A DNA stretch of 38,503 bases from Nitrosomonas halophila (lineage in GTDB: Bacteria; Pseudomonadota; Gammaproteobacteria; Burkholderiales; Nitrosomonadaceae): NCBI RefSeq assembly GCF_900107165.1, contig NZ_FNOY01000024.1:1-38503 (forward strand), given 5' to 3'. Below the pieces are notes generated by a model. The model saw only the letters and a program-made list of their open reading frames with translations, ran no database searches and was not told the origin of the DNA. Each line of letters starts with the position of its first letter. The first letter of the stretch is position 1. A program made the translations under genes and the position numbers. Shown one piece after another: positions 26,150 to 34,298 of this stretch.

Positions 26150-28228
26150 TCAGTCAATTCCAGCGCTTTCACAGTTGCCCATGTCCCGGTAAACCGGCAG
26201 CATCACCGAAAAAATCGAGCCTTGTCCCACCCGGCTGGACACATGCAGCTTCCCACCCAGCTCTTCCACGTATTCCTTGCTCTCGAAGACACCAATACCC
26301 ATACCAGCCGTCTTGGTTGATTCAAACGGTTGAAACAGTTTGTCGCGTATGAACTGTTCGTCCATACCATGGCCAGTATCTTCAATCTCGATCACAGCCC
26401 ATTCATCCTTTTGCTTGAGCCGTATCGTGACTTGCCCATCCTTTGGCGTCGCTTCGATTGCATTTTGCACCAGGTGGCCCAGGACACGCTCGAGACGTAC
26501 TTGATCGGCCCTCACGCTGACCCCAGTCCCGTCAATCACAAGGCCGGGCCTGGGTTCAAAGAATGATTTGCTTTGAGCGATTTGCTGCAACATTTCCGCA
26601 AGCGGCAAACGATTGATACTATCGATTCGGTTGCCGTTACTGAGCTTCTCGAGCATCCGCTTCATTTTGTTGACCGACAAGGCGATCGTCTCAATCATAT
26701 CCTGTTGGAACTCGGGGTTGTTTTTATGTTTCTCGGCATTCGTCAACAAAAGCGACAGCTGGGAAATCAGGTTTTTGATATCGTGCACCACGAATGTGGA
26801 GATCCGGTTGAATGACTCAAATTGACGGGCCATGGAAAGTGCCTGATCGGTCTCGTACTGTGCCAGATAGCTCGCTGCCTGACTGCCCGCCACTTTCAAC
26901 AAATCCCGCACTTCCCAATTGAAATCCACATGACTTCTGGGCTCGGTCAGCACCACGAATCCGAGCAATTCCCCATGCAGAATCAAGGGAATCACCCATC
27001 TTGCCTTGGGAATGGCAGGCAACCAGTCGGGCAAAATCATCGCCGCATATTTTTGCGGGTCGGAATCATGCTGCTGCAAATCGATCACCCAGGCATTTTC
27101 CTGCATGAACTGACAAAAACGACTGCCAGCATCCACACACTCATCGATATCTGGAATATTCCAGCGGGCAATCGGACGGTAAATCCCCTGCTCGGATTTG
27201 AACCACAAGCCACCGGCCGGGCTTTCCACGAGTTGCGCCAAGGCAGCGATCACACGCACCCTCAATTCCGTTTTTTCTTCTGAGAGCGTACGCGTAAAAC
27301 GCAGCCATTCTTCTCGGTAATCGTAGTTATAGCTAAAAAAATGCTTACTGATGAATACCCTGAGCCAGGATCGCGTTGTGCCGGAGAACAGCACAATAAT
27401 CAATAGCACGATGGCACCAAACAGGAAGATCAACTGTAGTACCGTGCCCCAGGATCCACCGGAAAAGCGGAGATAATAGCCGACTGCAGCCATCAATAAA
27501 AGGTAAACGGCTGCGCCAAACAAGGCCGAGGAATAAAACAGGATATGCCTGGAAACCGCGATCCCGACGGTCCACTTTGGATTGCGCGCCGCCGAAAACG
27601 CGATCAGCGGGACAGTTAGCGCATTGATCCAGCCGCGCGCCACCCAGACGTCGATATTGATTTTGCGAAATAGCAGCGCATCGCTGTAGAGATAAAAGTC
27701 GTAGACAAAAATACCGCCAATTCCCAAACAGATGAATTTGACGCCCCAGCGCTGTTCCTGAGGCGTATTCCGGTAATACTGCTCGATGAGAATCATGCCG
27801 ATGATCGCCATCACCACTTTCGTCAGAAACACATAGTGCAGCGAAGCGGCTGAATCAGGTGCCATGTCAACCACTGGGTCAAACAACAGCGCCTGTACCA
27901 GACAGGCGAAATAAAACAGAACAACCGCAATGACCGCAGGCCTGATCTTGGGGGATGTTGCGCGTGTTTCCCGTACCTGGAAAGGGCCAAGCAAAATGAT
28001 CAGGAAAGCAGTCAACACTGCATTGCGCAATATTTCCAGTGTCTCCACCAGAACCGGATTTGCCATCTCCCAATATGACAATCCTGCGAGGGTTCCCGCC
28101 CACAGTGCAGAAGTCAAACTGGCGACCGCCAGCAGCAGGCCATAGAGCCGCCCCCGCCAACTGGTCAAAAGCAGGATGGACAGCAAAAGAAAAGCAATAG
28201 CTGCCGATGCGTAACTAGCGCTCGCCAT
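26150..28228 (-). CDS. prsK: XrtA/PEP-CTERM system histidine kinase PrsK
   Basis: A 692-residue sensor kinase. Residues 1-~290 hold about eight hydrophobic segments (the PrsK-type membrane sensor), ~300-450 form a GAF-like domain (AALAQLVESPAGGLWFKSEQG, then RWVIPLILHGELLGFVVLTEP), and His482 lies in the H-box TFVVHDIKNLISQLSLLL. The ATPase part has the N-box HLVQNAIEATPKDG, G1 EDTGHGMDEQF, F-box LFQPFESTK and G2 GMGIGVFES. It matches TIGR02916. PrsK normally signals to the sigma-54 activator PrsR encoded next to it, but downstream here lies only tRNA-Ser. The start is 7 bases after an inverted-repeat element, with no good Shine-Dalgarno. Confidence 0.94.
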   Translation of the reverse strand: MASASYASAAIAFLLLSILLLTSWRGRLYGLLLAVASLTSALWAGTLAGLSYWEMANPVLVETLEILRNAVLTAFLIILLGPFQVRETRATSPKIRPAVIAVVLFYFACLVQALLFDPVVDMAPDSAASLHYVFLTKVVMAIIGMILIEQYYRNTPQEQRWGVKFICLGIGGIFVYDFYLYSDALLFRKINIDVWVARGWINALTVPLIAFSAARNPKWTVGIAVSRHILFYSSALFGAAVYLLLMAAVGYYLRFSGGSWGTVLQLIFLFGAIVLLIIVLFSGTTRSWLRVFISKHFFSYNYDYREEWLRFTRTLSEEKTELRVRVIAALAQLVESPAGGLWFKSEQGIYRPIARWNIPDIDECVDAGSRFCQFMQENAWVIDLQQHDSDPQKYAAMILPDWLPAIPKARWVIPLILHGELLGFVVLTEPRSHVDFNWEVRDLLKVAGSQAASYLAQYETDQALSMARQFESFNRISTFVVHDIKNLISQLSLLLTNAEKHKNNPEFQQDMIETIALSVNKMKRMLEKLSNGNRIDSINRLPLAEMLQQIAQSKSFFEPRPGLVIDGTGVSVRADQVRLERVLGHLVQNAIEATPKDGQVTIRLKQKDEWAVIEIEDTGHGMDEQFIRDKLFQPFESTKTAGMGIGVFESKEYVEELGGKLHVSSRVGQGSIFSVMLPVYRDMGNCESAGID

Positions 28229-28233
28229 GGCTA

Positions 28234-28401
28234 TTAGGGCTCGTTAATGAATAACTTGGGCATACGCTGCTACGTATTCGGGAAAGATGCAAGGCGCGAG
28301 GCGAAGCCGAATGATCGTTCCATTCGCAAGCCTCGCAACGCCGCAGATGCTCGAATACGCAACAACCCTTCAGGCTCAAGTTATTTATTAACGAGCCCTT
28401 A
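28234..28401. mobile_element. MITE-like inverted-repeat element directly upstream of prsK
   Basis: Terminal inverted repeats of about 26 bases with two mismatches: the left end begins AGGGCTCGTTAATGAATAAC (28236) and the right end is the complement of AGGGCTCGTTAATAAATAAC (ending 28399). TTA occurs at both outer borders (28234-28236 and 28399-28401), compatible with a 3-base target duplication. The inner parts are also imperfectly complementary (GTATTCGG...GATGC left, GCAGATGC...GAATACG right), so the whole 164 bases could fold as a long hairpin. It encodes no protein. TNA-type duplications are known for the IS1031 group of the IS5 family, so it may be a non-autonomous relative; this is inference. 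Confidence 0.75.
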
Positions 28402-28426
28402 ACATGCAAACCGATTGCTATAAAAC

Positions 28427-29824
28427 TCACCGGCTGCCTTTCCCCAGCAGAACAACCCCAACCGTATCGATCAATATCACGACATCAAGAAACAGGCTGT
28501 GATTCTTGACGTAATACAAATCATATTGCAGTTTCTCGATCGCATCTTCGACTGAGGCCCCGTAAGGATAGCGCACCTGCGCCCAGCCGGTTATTCCCGG
28601 CTTGATACTATGCCGCATATTGTAATAGGGGACCTGCGCACTCAGGATATCGACAAAATGCGGACGCTCAGGCCGGGGACCGACAAAACTCATCTCACCC
28701 TTGAAAACGTTAAAAATTTGTGGCAACTCATCGATTCTCAATTTACGTATAATTCTTCCGATTCTTGTCACACGCGGATCATCGGCAGTCGCCCACTGCG
28801 GTTTTCCTCCCTTTTCCGCATCGTTGAACATACTGCGGAATTTGGCAACCTGATAGACCGCCCCGCCCTTCCCAACCCGTTCCTGCTTGTAAAACACAGG
28901 CCGCCCATCCTCGATCAGGATCAGCAGCGCGGCTACCAGCATCACCGGCAAAGTGACTATTAGGAGTATCAGACTGGCCGTTATATCGAATACGCGCTTG
29001 ACGGTCGTTCTCAATGTTCCCTGATCGAAGCCGCCACCAAATACCAGCCAACTGGGATAAAGCGCATCCATGCGCAAATGGCCGCATTCCCGTTCATAGA
29101 AACCGGCGATATCGGTCACCCGGATACCCCTGATCTTGCATTCCAGCAGTTCCTGTATCGGAAAAGTCCCGCCCCGCCGCTCCTGTATGGCCACGATAAC
29201 TTCCTGAACATCATACTGATCCACCAATGACAGCAACGGAGCTGTCTTGGGCACCACCGAGGCGGCAGGCACACTGCGTGGCTCTTTTTCAAATGGAATA
29301 AACCCGACTACCTTGAAGTTGTGCAGCGCAGAGCTGCCTTCTACCAAATCGAACAACTCCTTCGCTCTGGATCCGGCACCTAAAATCAACGCCCGGGAAC
29401 GCAACGTATCCAGACCGGACCATCGGAAAAACAGGATTCGCCCCAGCACGATCAGCAACAATGCCAGTAACATCACAATGGCGAGCAACCCACGACCAAA
29501 GTAAAATTCCGGAAACAGGTAGAAAATCAGCGCCATAATGCCAAATCCCAGCGCCAGGGATGGCAATAACCGGAGCAGAATACCCTCAAAATCACGCCTG
29601 CTATCCAGTTGATACATACCCAATGCGGCCATGCAAGCCATGATCACAAAAGTAAAAACAAAAGCGCCAGGCAATTGGGAGAGCAGCAATTCAGTCGCCG
29701 TCCCCTGCCAATACATGAACCGAATACCTGCCCCGATGAAAAACACCAGAAACAGTTCGATGATTTCAATTCCAGCCAGCAATACCGAGAATCTGGAAAT
29801 GTAATGATTAGAAATCCGGATCAA
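28427..29824 (-). CDS. XrtA-system priming sugar transferase (TIGR03013-like, PCPT family)
   Basis: A 465-residue polyprenyl glycosylphosphotransferase. A TTG start at 29824 is chosen because GGAGAG lies four bases before it and the protein then begins MIRISNHYISRFSVLLAG, as family members do; the other option is a TTG nine codons upstream without such a site. Four or five N-terminal membrane helices, a Rossmann-like CoA-binding middle (ALILGAGSRAKELFDLVEG), and the C-terminal catalytic domain follow: KRVFDITASLILL, FYKQERVGKGG, KFRSMFNDAEKGG, LRIDELPQIFNVFKGEMSFVGPRPERP. It places the first sugar-phosphate on undecaprenyl phosphate at the inner membrane. It is separated from the rest of the EPS operon by more than 10 kb. 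Confidence 0.95.
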   Translation of the reverse strand: MIRISNHYISRFSVLLAGIEIIELFLVFFIGAGIRFMYWQGTATELLLSQLPGAFVFTFVIMACMAALGMYQLDSRRDFEGILLRLLPSLALGFGIMALIFYLFPEFYFGRGLLAIVMLLALLLIVLGRILFFRWSGLDTLRSRALILGAGSRAKELFDLVEGSSALHNFKVVGFIPFEKEPRSVPAASVVPKTAPLLSLVDQYDVQEVIVAIQERRGGTFPIQELLECKIRGIRVTDIAGFYERECGHLRMDALYPSWLVFGGGFDQGTLRTTVKRVFDITASLILLIVTLPVMLVAALLILIEDGRPVFYKQERVGKGGAVYQVAKFRSMFNDAEKGGKPQWATADDPRVTRIGRIIRKLRIDELPQIFNVFKGEMSFVGPRPERPHFVDILSAQVPYYNMRHSIKPGITGWAQVRYPYGASVEDAIEKLQYDLYYVKNHSLFLDVVILIDTVGVVLLGKGSR

Positions 29825-29891
29825 AATACTCTCCAGCCAAAAGCAGTACAAAAATAATCAATTATTTCATCGTCCGGCGTTGCACATGCTG

Positions 29892-29907
29892 TGGCACGAC
29901 GGTTGCA
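29892..29907 (+). promoter_or_regulatory. Consensus sigma-54 (-24/-12) promoter, rightward
   Basis: The sequence TGGCACGACGGTTGCA matches the sigma-54 consensus TGGCACG-N4-TTGCW at every defined base, with GG and GC separated by 10. The predicted transcript starts near 29919 and runs rightward, antisense into the 3' end of the protease gene at 29969-30763, away from the sugar transferase gene. No annotated gene lies in that orientation for 1.3 kb. No comparably good site is found on the minus strand here. Confidence 0.7.
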
Positions 29908-29959
29908 GAAACGGCAAGCTAAGGCAGAAGAACAGAGTCTGTCCGCCGATCGGGGAATC

Positions 29960-30052
29960 ATGCTTCAATTATGGTCGATTGCGTTTAAGCAATTCTTTGA
30001 TGTAAGTCCCCGGAATGGCATAACTGATTCCACTCGGGTTGCTGAGGGCTGA
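29960..30052 (+). CDS. Possible 30-residue ORF behind the sigma-54 promoter
   Basis: An ATG at 29960 preceded by CGGGGA opens a frame of 30 codons (MLQLWSIAFKQFF...) ending TGA, about 40 bases after the predicted sigma-54 start. It is almost wholly antisense to the end of the protease gene. No family is recognisable. Listed only because of its position; the transcript may equally be non-coding. Confidence 0.15.
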   Translation: MLQLWSIAFKQFFDVSPRNGITDSTRVAEG

Positions 30053-30763
30053 TTCCTTTTTGCTTTTGACAAACACCATATTGACCACGCCATAAACCTC
30101 ACCGGTCCCAGGATCATACAACGGGCTGCCGCTGTTACCAGGGTAAGCGGTGCCATCGAGCTGAAATACCTTGTAGGCTGACCGTTGCAACTGACGGATT
30201 TTGCTTGAATCGAGCTGCCGGGCATTATGCACGGGCAAAATGATCGGTGTGATCGAGGCGATCAGTGCTCGGTGTGTAACCGGATAGAAACCGAGGATCA
30301 TACCGATAGGAAATCCAGTGAACGCGAGAACTTGTCCTTCCTTTATCTTGTCTGCATCACCCAGTTTCAACGTAGGCAAAGGCGCACCCTCGAAGCGCAG
30401 CAACGCCAAATCATATTCCTTATCCAGGGCCACGACTCTGGCCACCCGCAATTCCGGCCTTTCTCCCCGGCCAGTCATAATCACCAACGATTCCCTGTTG
30501 GGACCGCCCGCCAATTCAGGTATGACATGCGCATTGGTTATCGCATGCGAACCATCCTCGACGACAAAGCCTGTTCCCAGGAAATTGAGGGGAGGAGAGC
30601 GCATTTTCTGAAAAGTGCCCACACCCACGATCGCCGGCTTGACCCGATCTATCGTCGCGACCAACTCCGCATGACAGGACTGCCATACAAACAGCATCAA
30701 ACACGCGAGGAACAATCGGCTCCGAAACAAAAACCGTCGCCCTGAATGGCTATCTGGAATCAT
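29969..30763 (-). CDS. Secreted trypsin-like serine protease
   Basis: A 264-residue protein from ATG 30763, chosen because it gives a clean signal peptide (basic start, hydrophobic LFLACLMLFVW, cleavage after SCHA); an ATG at 30796 is possible. The chymotrypsin-fold triad is visible: His79 in AITNAHVIP, Asp118 in KEYDLALLRF and Ser211 in YPGNSGSPLYD. No PDZ domain follows, unlike DegP/DegQ, so it is a short single-domain S1-type protease, periplasmic by prediction. Substrate is unknown. It sits upstream of the sugar transferase on the same strand, separated by 144 bases that contain an opposite-facing sigma-54 promoter. Confidence 0.88.
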   Translation of the reverse strand: MIPDSHSGRRFLFRSRLFLACLMLFVWQSCHAELVATIDRVKPAIVGVGTFQKMRSPPLNFLGTGFVVEDGSHAITNAHVIPELAGGPNRESLVIMTGRGERPELRVARVVALDKEYDLALLRFEGAPLPTLKLGDADKIKEGQVLAFTGFPIGMILGFYPVTHRALIASITPIILPVHNARQLDSSKIRQLQRSAYKVFQLDGTAYPGNSGSPLYDPGTGEVYGVVNMVFVKSKKESALSNPSGISYAIPGTYIKELLKRNRP

Positions 30764-31256
30764 AGTGTCTAATAGTAATTGCAACACAGACAGCATTGCC
30801 CGCAAGCATTATCCAATCAAAATACTTTAACCGGCCATCCTGCAAAGATGACGCAACGCCGAATAAGCATCCAAGCTCCCTGCTTACGTTTAAACCATAG
30901 CATACTTGCCCCAGTCTATGCATTATTTAGGAAGCCCCGGTTGGCTGCCATGATTGATATATCTTCATACAGTTTTCAGACGGATCAACGAATCTCGGGA
31001 TAAGCCCTAACTATAATCTTATGGTACATAAACGCACCCAGGATTTCGTCTATCCTGAAGCAAGTTTCATCAAACTGCTATACAATTTTGCAGCCACGGC
31101 TGCTGTTCCGATACACTGCACCGTGACGCAGTGCGATGCCCATTCCATTTCAATACCAGGCCACCAGGACGCAAAGCAAACTTGATTGACAAATTTTAGA
31201 TTTCTCCAACATCTCAACCTGCAATACCAGACAATTGAGTCCAACCCATTAACTTT
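30764..31256. other. Divergent intergenic region between protease and sdaA
   Basis: About 490 bases with no convincing gene. It must contain the promoters of both flanking genes. A TTGACA at about 31186 could be a -35 for sdaA, but no matching -10 follows at normal spacing. No repeats or RNA structures stand out. Confidence 0.5.
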
Positions 31257-32636
31257 ATGTTTATCAGCGTACTTGATTTATTCAAAATCGGCATCGGCCC
31301 TTCAAGCTCCCATACCATGGGCCCGATGGTTGCGGCAAACGTTTTTCGTGACCATGTCAGCCAATACCTCGCCGAACAGGCCTCCCCTCAGCATTATCAG
31401 GTGTCCTGCACACTCAAGGGTTCGCTCGCTTTCACAGGCAAGGGCCATGCCACTGATCGCGCAGTGACACTGGGGCTGCATGGCTACAGCCCCTCTGCGC
31501 TCGCCGGGCAGGATGTCAACGCATTGATCGCAACACTCTGGTCAGCCGATGTTTTAACTCTGAATGACAATCGACAGGTGGCCTTTCATCCAGATGATGA
31601 TATTTGGTTCGACAAATCCGCCCCTTTGCCACAACACCCCAATGGCATGATTTTTTTCCTTCATGACGAACAGAACAATACCGTACTGTCCGAAACCTAT
31701 TTCTCAATCGGAGGCGGCTTCATCTGCACCCTCGCCGAAATCGACCAGCTGAACGCGCCCCTCAAAATGGAATCTGGCAAAACCTGTCCCTATCCTTTTG
31801 ATTCTGCACGCAGCATGTTGAAGATGTCGCAACAAAGTGGCTTATCGATCGCGGCCATGAAACGCGCGAACGAACTCACCAGAATGCCGGCCCAGGCACT
31901 GGACCAAGGACTGGACGATATCTGGCAGGCCATGCGCCGTTGTGTCGAATCCGGCCTCTCCACTGCGGGCCAACTCCCGGGGGGATTGAAAATACAGCGC
32001 CGCGCCCGAACTCTGTACGAACAACTTCAGGCCCGTCCAGAACAAGCCACACTCAACGACTGGCTATGTGCCTATGCCATGGCCGTCAACGAGGAAAATG
32101 CCGCCGGACACATGGTAGTGACCGCCCCCACCAATGGCGCGGCCGGTGTCATTCCTGCTGTGCTATATTACCTGCACAAACATGAGCAGGGCACCCACCA
32201 GCAAATTCGCGATTTTCTGCTGACCGCCGCCGCCATAGGCGGATTGATCAAGCATCGCAGTTCCATTTCGGGCGCGGAAGTCGGCTGCCAGGGAGAAGTT
32301 GGATCGGCCGCCGCGATGGCTGCCGCAGGGCTGTGTGCGGCACAGGGCGGATCCTCCGAGCAGATCGAGAACGCTGCCGAGATCGCATTGGAACACCATC
32401 TGGGCATGACCTGCGATCCTGTGGGCGGCCTGGTGCAAGTCCCCTGCATCGAGCGCAATGGTTTTGGCGCGATCAAGGCGCACACAGCGGCAGCGCTTGC
32501 CCGCCGCGGCACCGGCCAGCACTTCATGCCGCTCGATAGCTGTATCGCCGCCATGAAACAAACCGGCCTGGAAATGTCACACAAATACAAGGAGACCTCT
32601 CTGGGCGGTCTCGCAGTCAGCATCACGGAATGCTGA
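31257..32636 (+). CDS. sdaA: L-serine ammonia-lyase (iron-sulfur type)
   Basis: A 459-residue single-chain L-serine dehydratase converting L-serine to pyruvate and ammonia with a [4Fe-4S] cluster. The N-terminal beta domain starts [24 protein letters not shown]. The alpha domain has [35 protein letters not shown] and [18 protein letters not shown], whose Cys residues are the cluster ligands. Length is as in E. coli SdaA. The ATG lacks a clear Shine-Dalgarno, yet any later start would cut the conserved SSHTMGP block. Confidence 0.96.
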   Translation: MFISVLDLFKIGIGPSSSHTMGPMVAANVFRDHVSQYLAEQASPQHYQVSCTLKGSLAFTGKGHATDRAVTLGLHGYSPSALAGQDVNALIATLWSADVLTLNDNRQVAFHPDDDIWFDKSAPLPQHPNGMIFFLHDEQNNTVLSETYFSIGGGFICTLAEIDQLNAPLKMESGKTCPYPFDSARSMLKMSQQSGLSIAAMKRANELTRMPAQALDQGLDDIWQAMRRCVESGLSTAGQLPGGLKIQRRARTLYEQLQARPEQATLNDWLCAYAMAVNEENAAGHMVVTAPTNGAAGVIPAVLYYLHKHEQGTHQQIRDFLLTAAAIGGLIKHRSSISGAEVGCQGEVGSAAAMAAAGLCAAQGGSSEQIENAAEIALEHHLGMTCDPVGGLVQVPCIERNGFGAIKAHTAAALARRGTGQHFMPLDSCIAAMKQTGLEMSHKYKETSLGGLAVSITEC

Positions 32637-32776
32637 CGATGGCCGCGAACAAACCGTTTGCCCTGGCACATGCACCGCGTTGATCGGGCCCCGCATGCAA
32701 AGACAACTCCCGCGTTCCCGGCACGCCATCGCGCTGGCACGTTAACCCTTTGACTCTTGTACTTGATAATTCATCC

Positions 32777-34015
32777 ATGTCAGAAAGCAAAACGATTCAA
32801 TCCCCCCATGACGCCCACCAGGCAACCGAACCACTCCAAACTTTCGAACTGGGTCAGAACAGGAAACTCACCATCCTGGGAACCGCGCATGTATCCCAGG
32901 CCAGTGCGGACAAAGTCCAGGAGTTGATTGCCACCCAGGCATTCGATGCCGTGGCGGTAGAGCTGTGCCCCAGCCGCTACAAAGCGATTGTCAATCCGGA
33001 TCTGCTGGCCAAAATGGATCTTTTTCAGGTGATCCGCAAAGGCCAGGCCTATATGGTCGCGGCCAGTCTGGCGTTGGGCGCATTTCAGCAGCGCATGGCG
33101 GAGAATCTGGGAATCGAGCCGGGTGCTGAAATGCGTACGGCAGTCCGGGATGCACAAGCAGCAAAACTACCGGTATTGCTGATCGACCGGGAAATTGGCA
33201 CCACTCTGAAACGAATCTATCACAATTTTCCCTGGTGGCAGCGCTTCGGGCTATTCAGCGGCCTGCTCGCCAGCATCATGAGTCATGACAAGGTCAGCGC
33301 GGAAGAAATTGAACGCCTCAAGGAAGGTGATGTGCTGGAAAGCACATTCTCGCAACTTGCCGAGAACCAGCGGGATTTGTACGGACCACTGATCAGCGAG
33401 CGCGACGCATACATGTCCGCGCGCCTGCTGAAAGAAATCACCGAAAACAACTACCAGCATACGCTTGCGATCGTCGGTGCGGGCCACATGCAAGGCATCA
33501 GGCAAATCTTACAGACGGATGCATCCCGGTCGCCCGATGACACCATTCGCCAGCTCGATATCATTCCCGATGCAGCCCGCTGGATCAAATATGTACCCTG
33601 GTTCATCGTGGCGCTGATCCTGACCGGCTTTGGCATTGGCTTCCAGCGCAGCCCCGATATTGGCATGGCGATGATCATCGACTGGGTTATCATCAATGGT
33701 GGATTGTCTGCAACCGGTGCCGCCATCGCATTGGCCCACCCGCTGACGATTGTCACCGCCTTTCTGGCCGCACCACTCACATCACTCAACCCCATGGTTG
33801 GCGCGGGCATGGTGGCCGCAGCAGCTGAAATCTTTTTGCGCAAACCGCAGGTCAGTGACTTCAGCCGGCTCCGGCAGGATACAATACGCCTCAAGGGCTG
33901 GTGGAAAAATCGCGTCACACGCACCTTGCTCATTTTCCTGCTGGCATCTTTCGGTTCCGCGATCGGCACCTATGTCGCCGGATTCAGAATTTTCGAACAT
34001 CTCAGTGGCAGCTGA
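32777..34015 (+). CDS. TraB/PrgY-family membrane protein
   Basis: A 412-residue protein; ATG 32777 is preferred to an in-frame TTG at 32750. The TraB domain has ILGTAHVSQASADKV, AVAVELCPSRYKAIVNPD, a middle RDAQAAKLPVLLIDREIGTTLKRI, ISERDAYMSARL and AIVGAGHMQGI. These match the conserved GTAH, Glu/Arg, ERD and GxGH elements of the TIGR00261 / Tiki-TraB-GumN superfamily, thought to be metal-dependent peptidases. The last ~135 residues have about four hydrophobic segments. In enterococci TraB/PrgY lowers peptide pheromone activity; the role in Gram-negative bacteria is unknown. It lies 140 bases after sdaA. Confidence 0.88.
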   Translation: MSESKTIQSPHDAHQATEPLQTFELGQNRKLTILGTAHVSQASADKVQELIATQAFDAVAVELCPSRYKAIVNPDLLAKMDLFQVIRKGQAYMVAASLALGAFQQRMAENLGIEPGAEMRTAVRDAQAAKLPVLLIDREIGTTLKRIYHNFPWWQRFGLFSGLLASIMSHDKVSAEEIERLKEGDVLESTFSQLAENQRDLYGPLISERDAYMSARLLKEITENNYQHTLAIVGAGHMQGIRQILQTDASRSPDDTIRQLDIIPDAARWIKYVPWFIVALILTGFGIGFQRSPDIGMAMIIDWVIINGGLSATGAAIALAHPLTIVTAFLAAPLTSLNPMVGAGMVAAAAEIFLRKPQVSDFSRLRQDTIRLKGWWKNRVTRTLLIFLLASFGSAIGTYVAGFRIFEHLSGS

Positions 34016-34298
34016 TTGATTCAAACGATTCAGGGAAGCGGGCTTGCCATTTCTTGGATAAAATAGCCCTGGGACTGCCATGCAGGCTGGTTACTATGCA
34101 AGTCGGGCATGGCATATTGTAAACTGCACGCTGCCGTCCGTACAACCAGGGATACACCCTTACCGGCGCCCACTGCAGCCATCGGTCTGTCGCTTGAAAA
34201 TCCCCTGCTCCGGTTAACCCGACTGTCAATACCAGGTAAAAAGTGTGCAACAGCCTGCCATTGTTTATCACCCACATGCTGCCTCTGACAATTAGCTT

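Noticed and set aside
32735..32757. TGGCACG before the TraB gene as a sigma-54 -24 box
   Set aside because: No TTGC follows at the right distance and GC is not 10 bases from GG.
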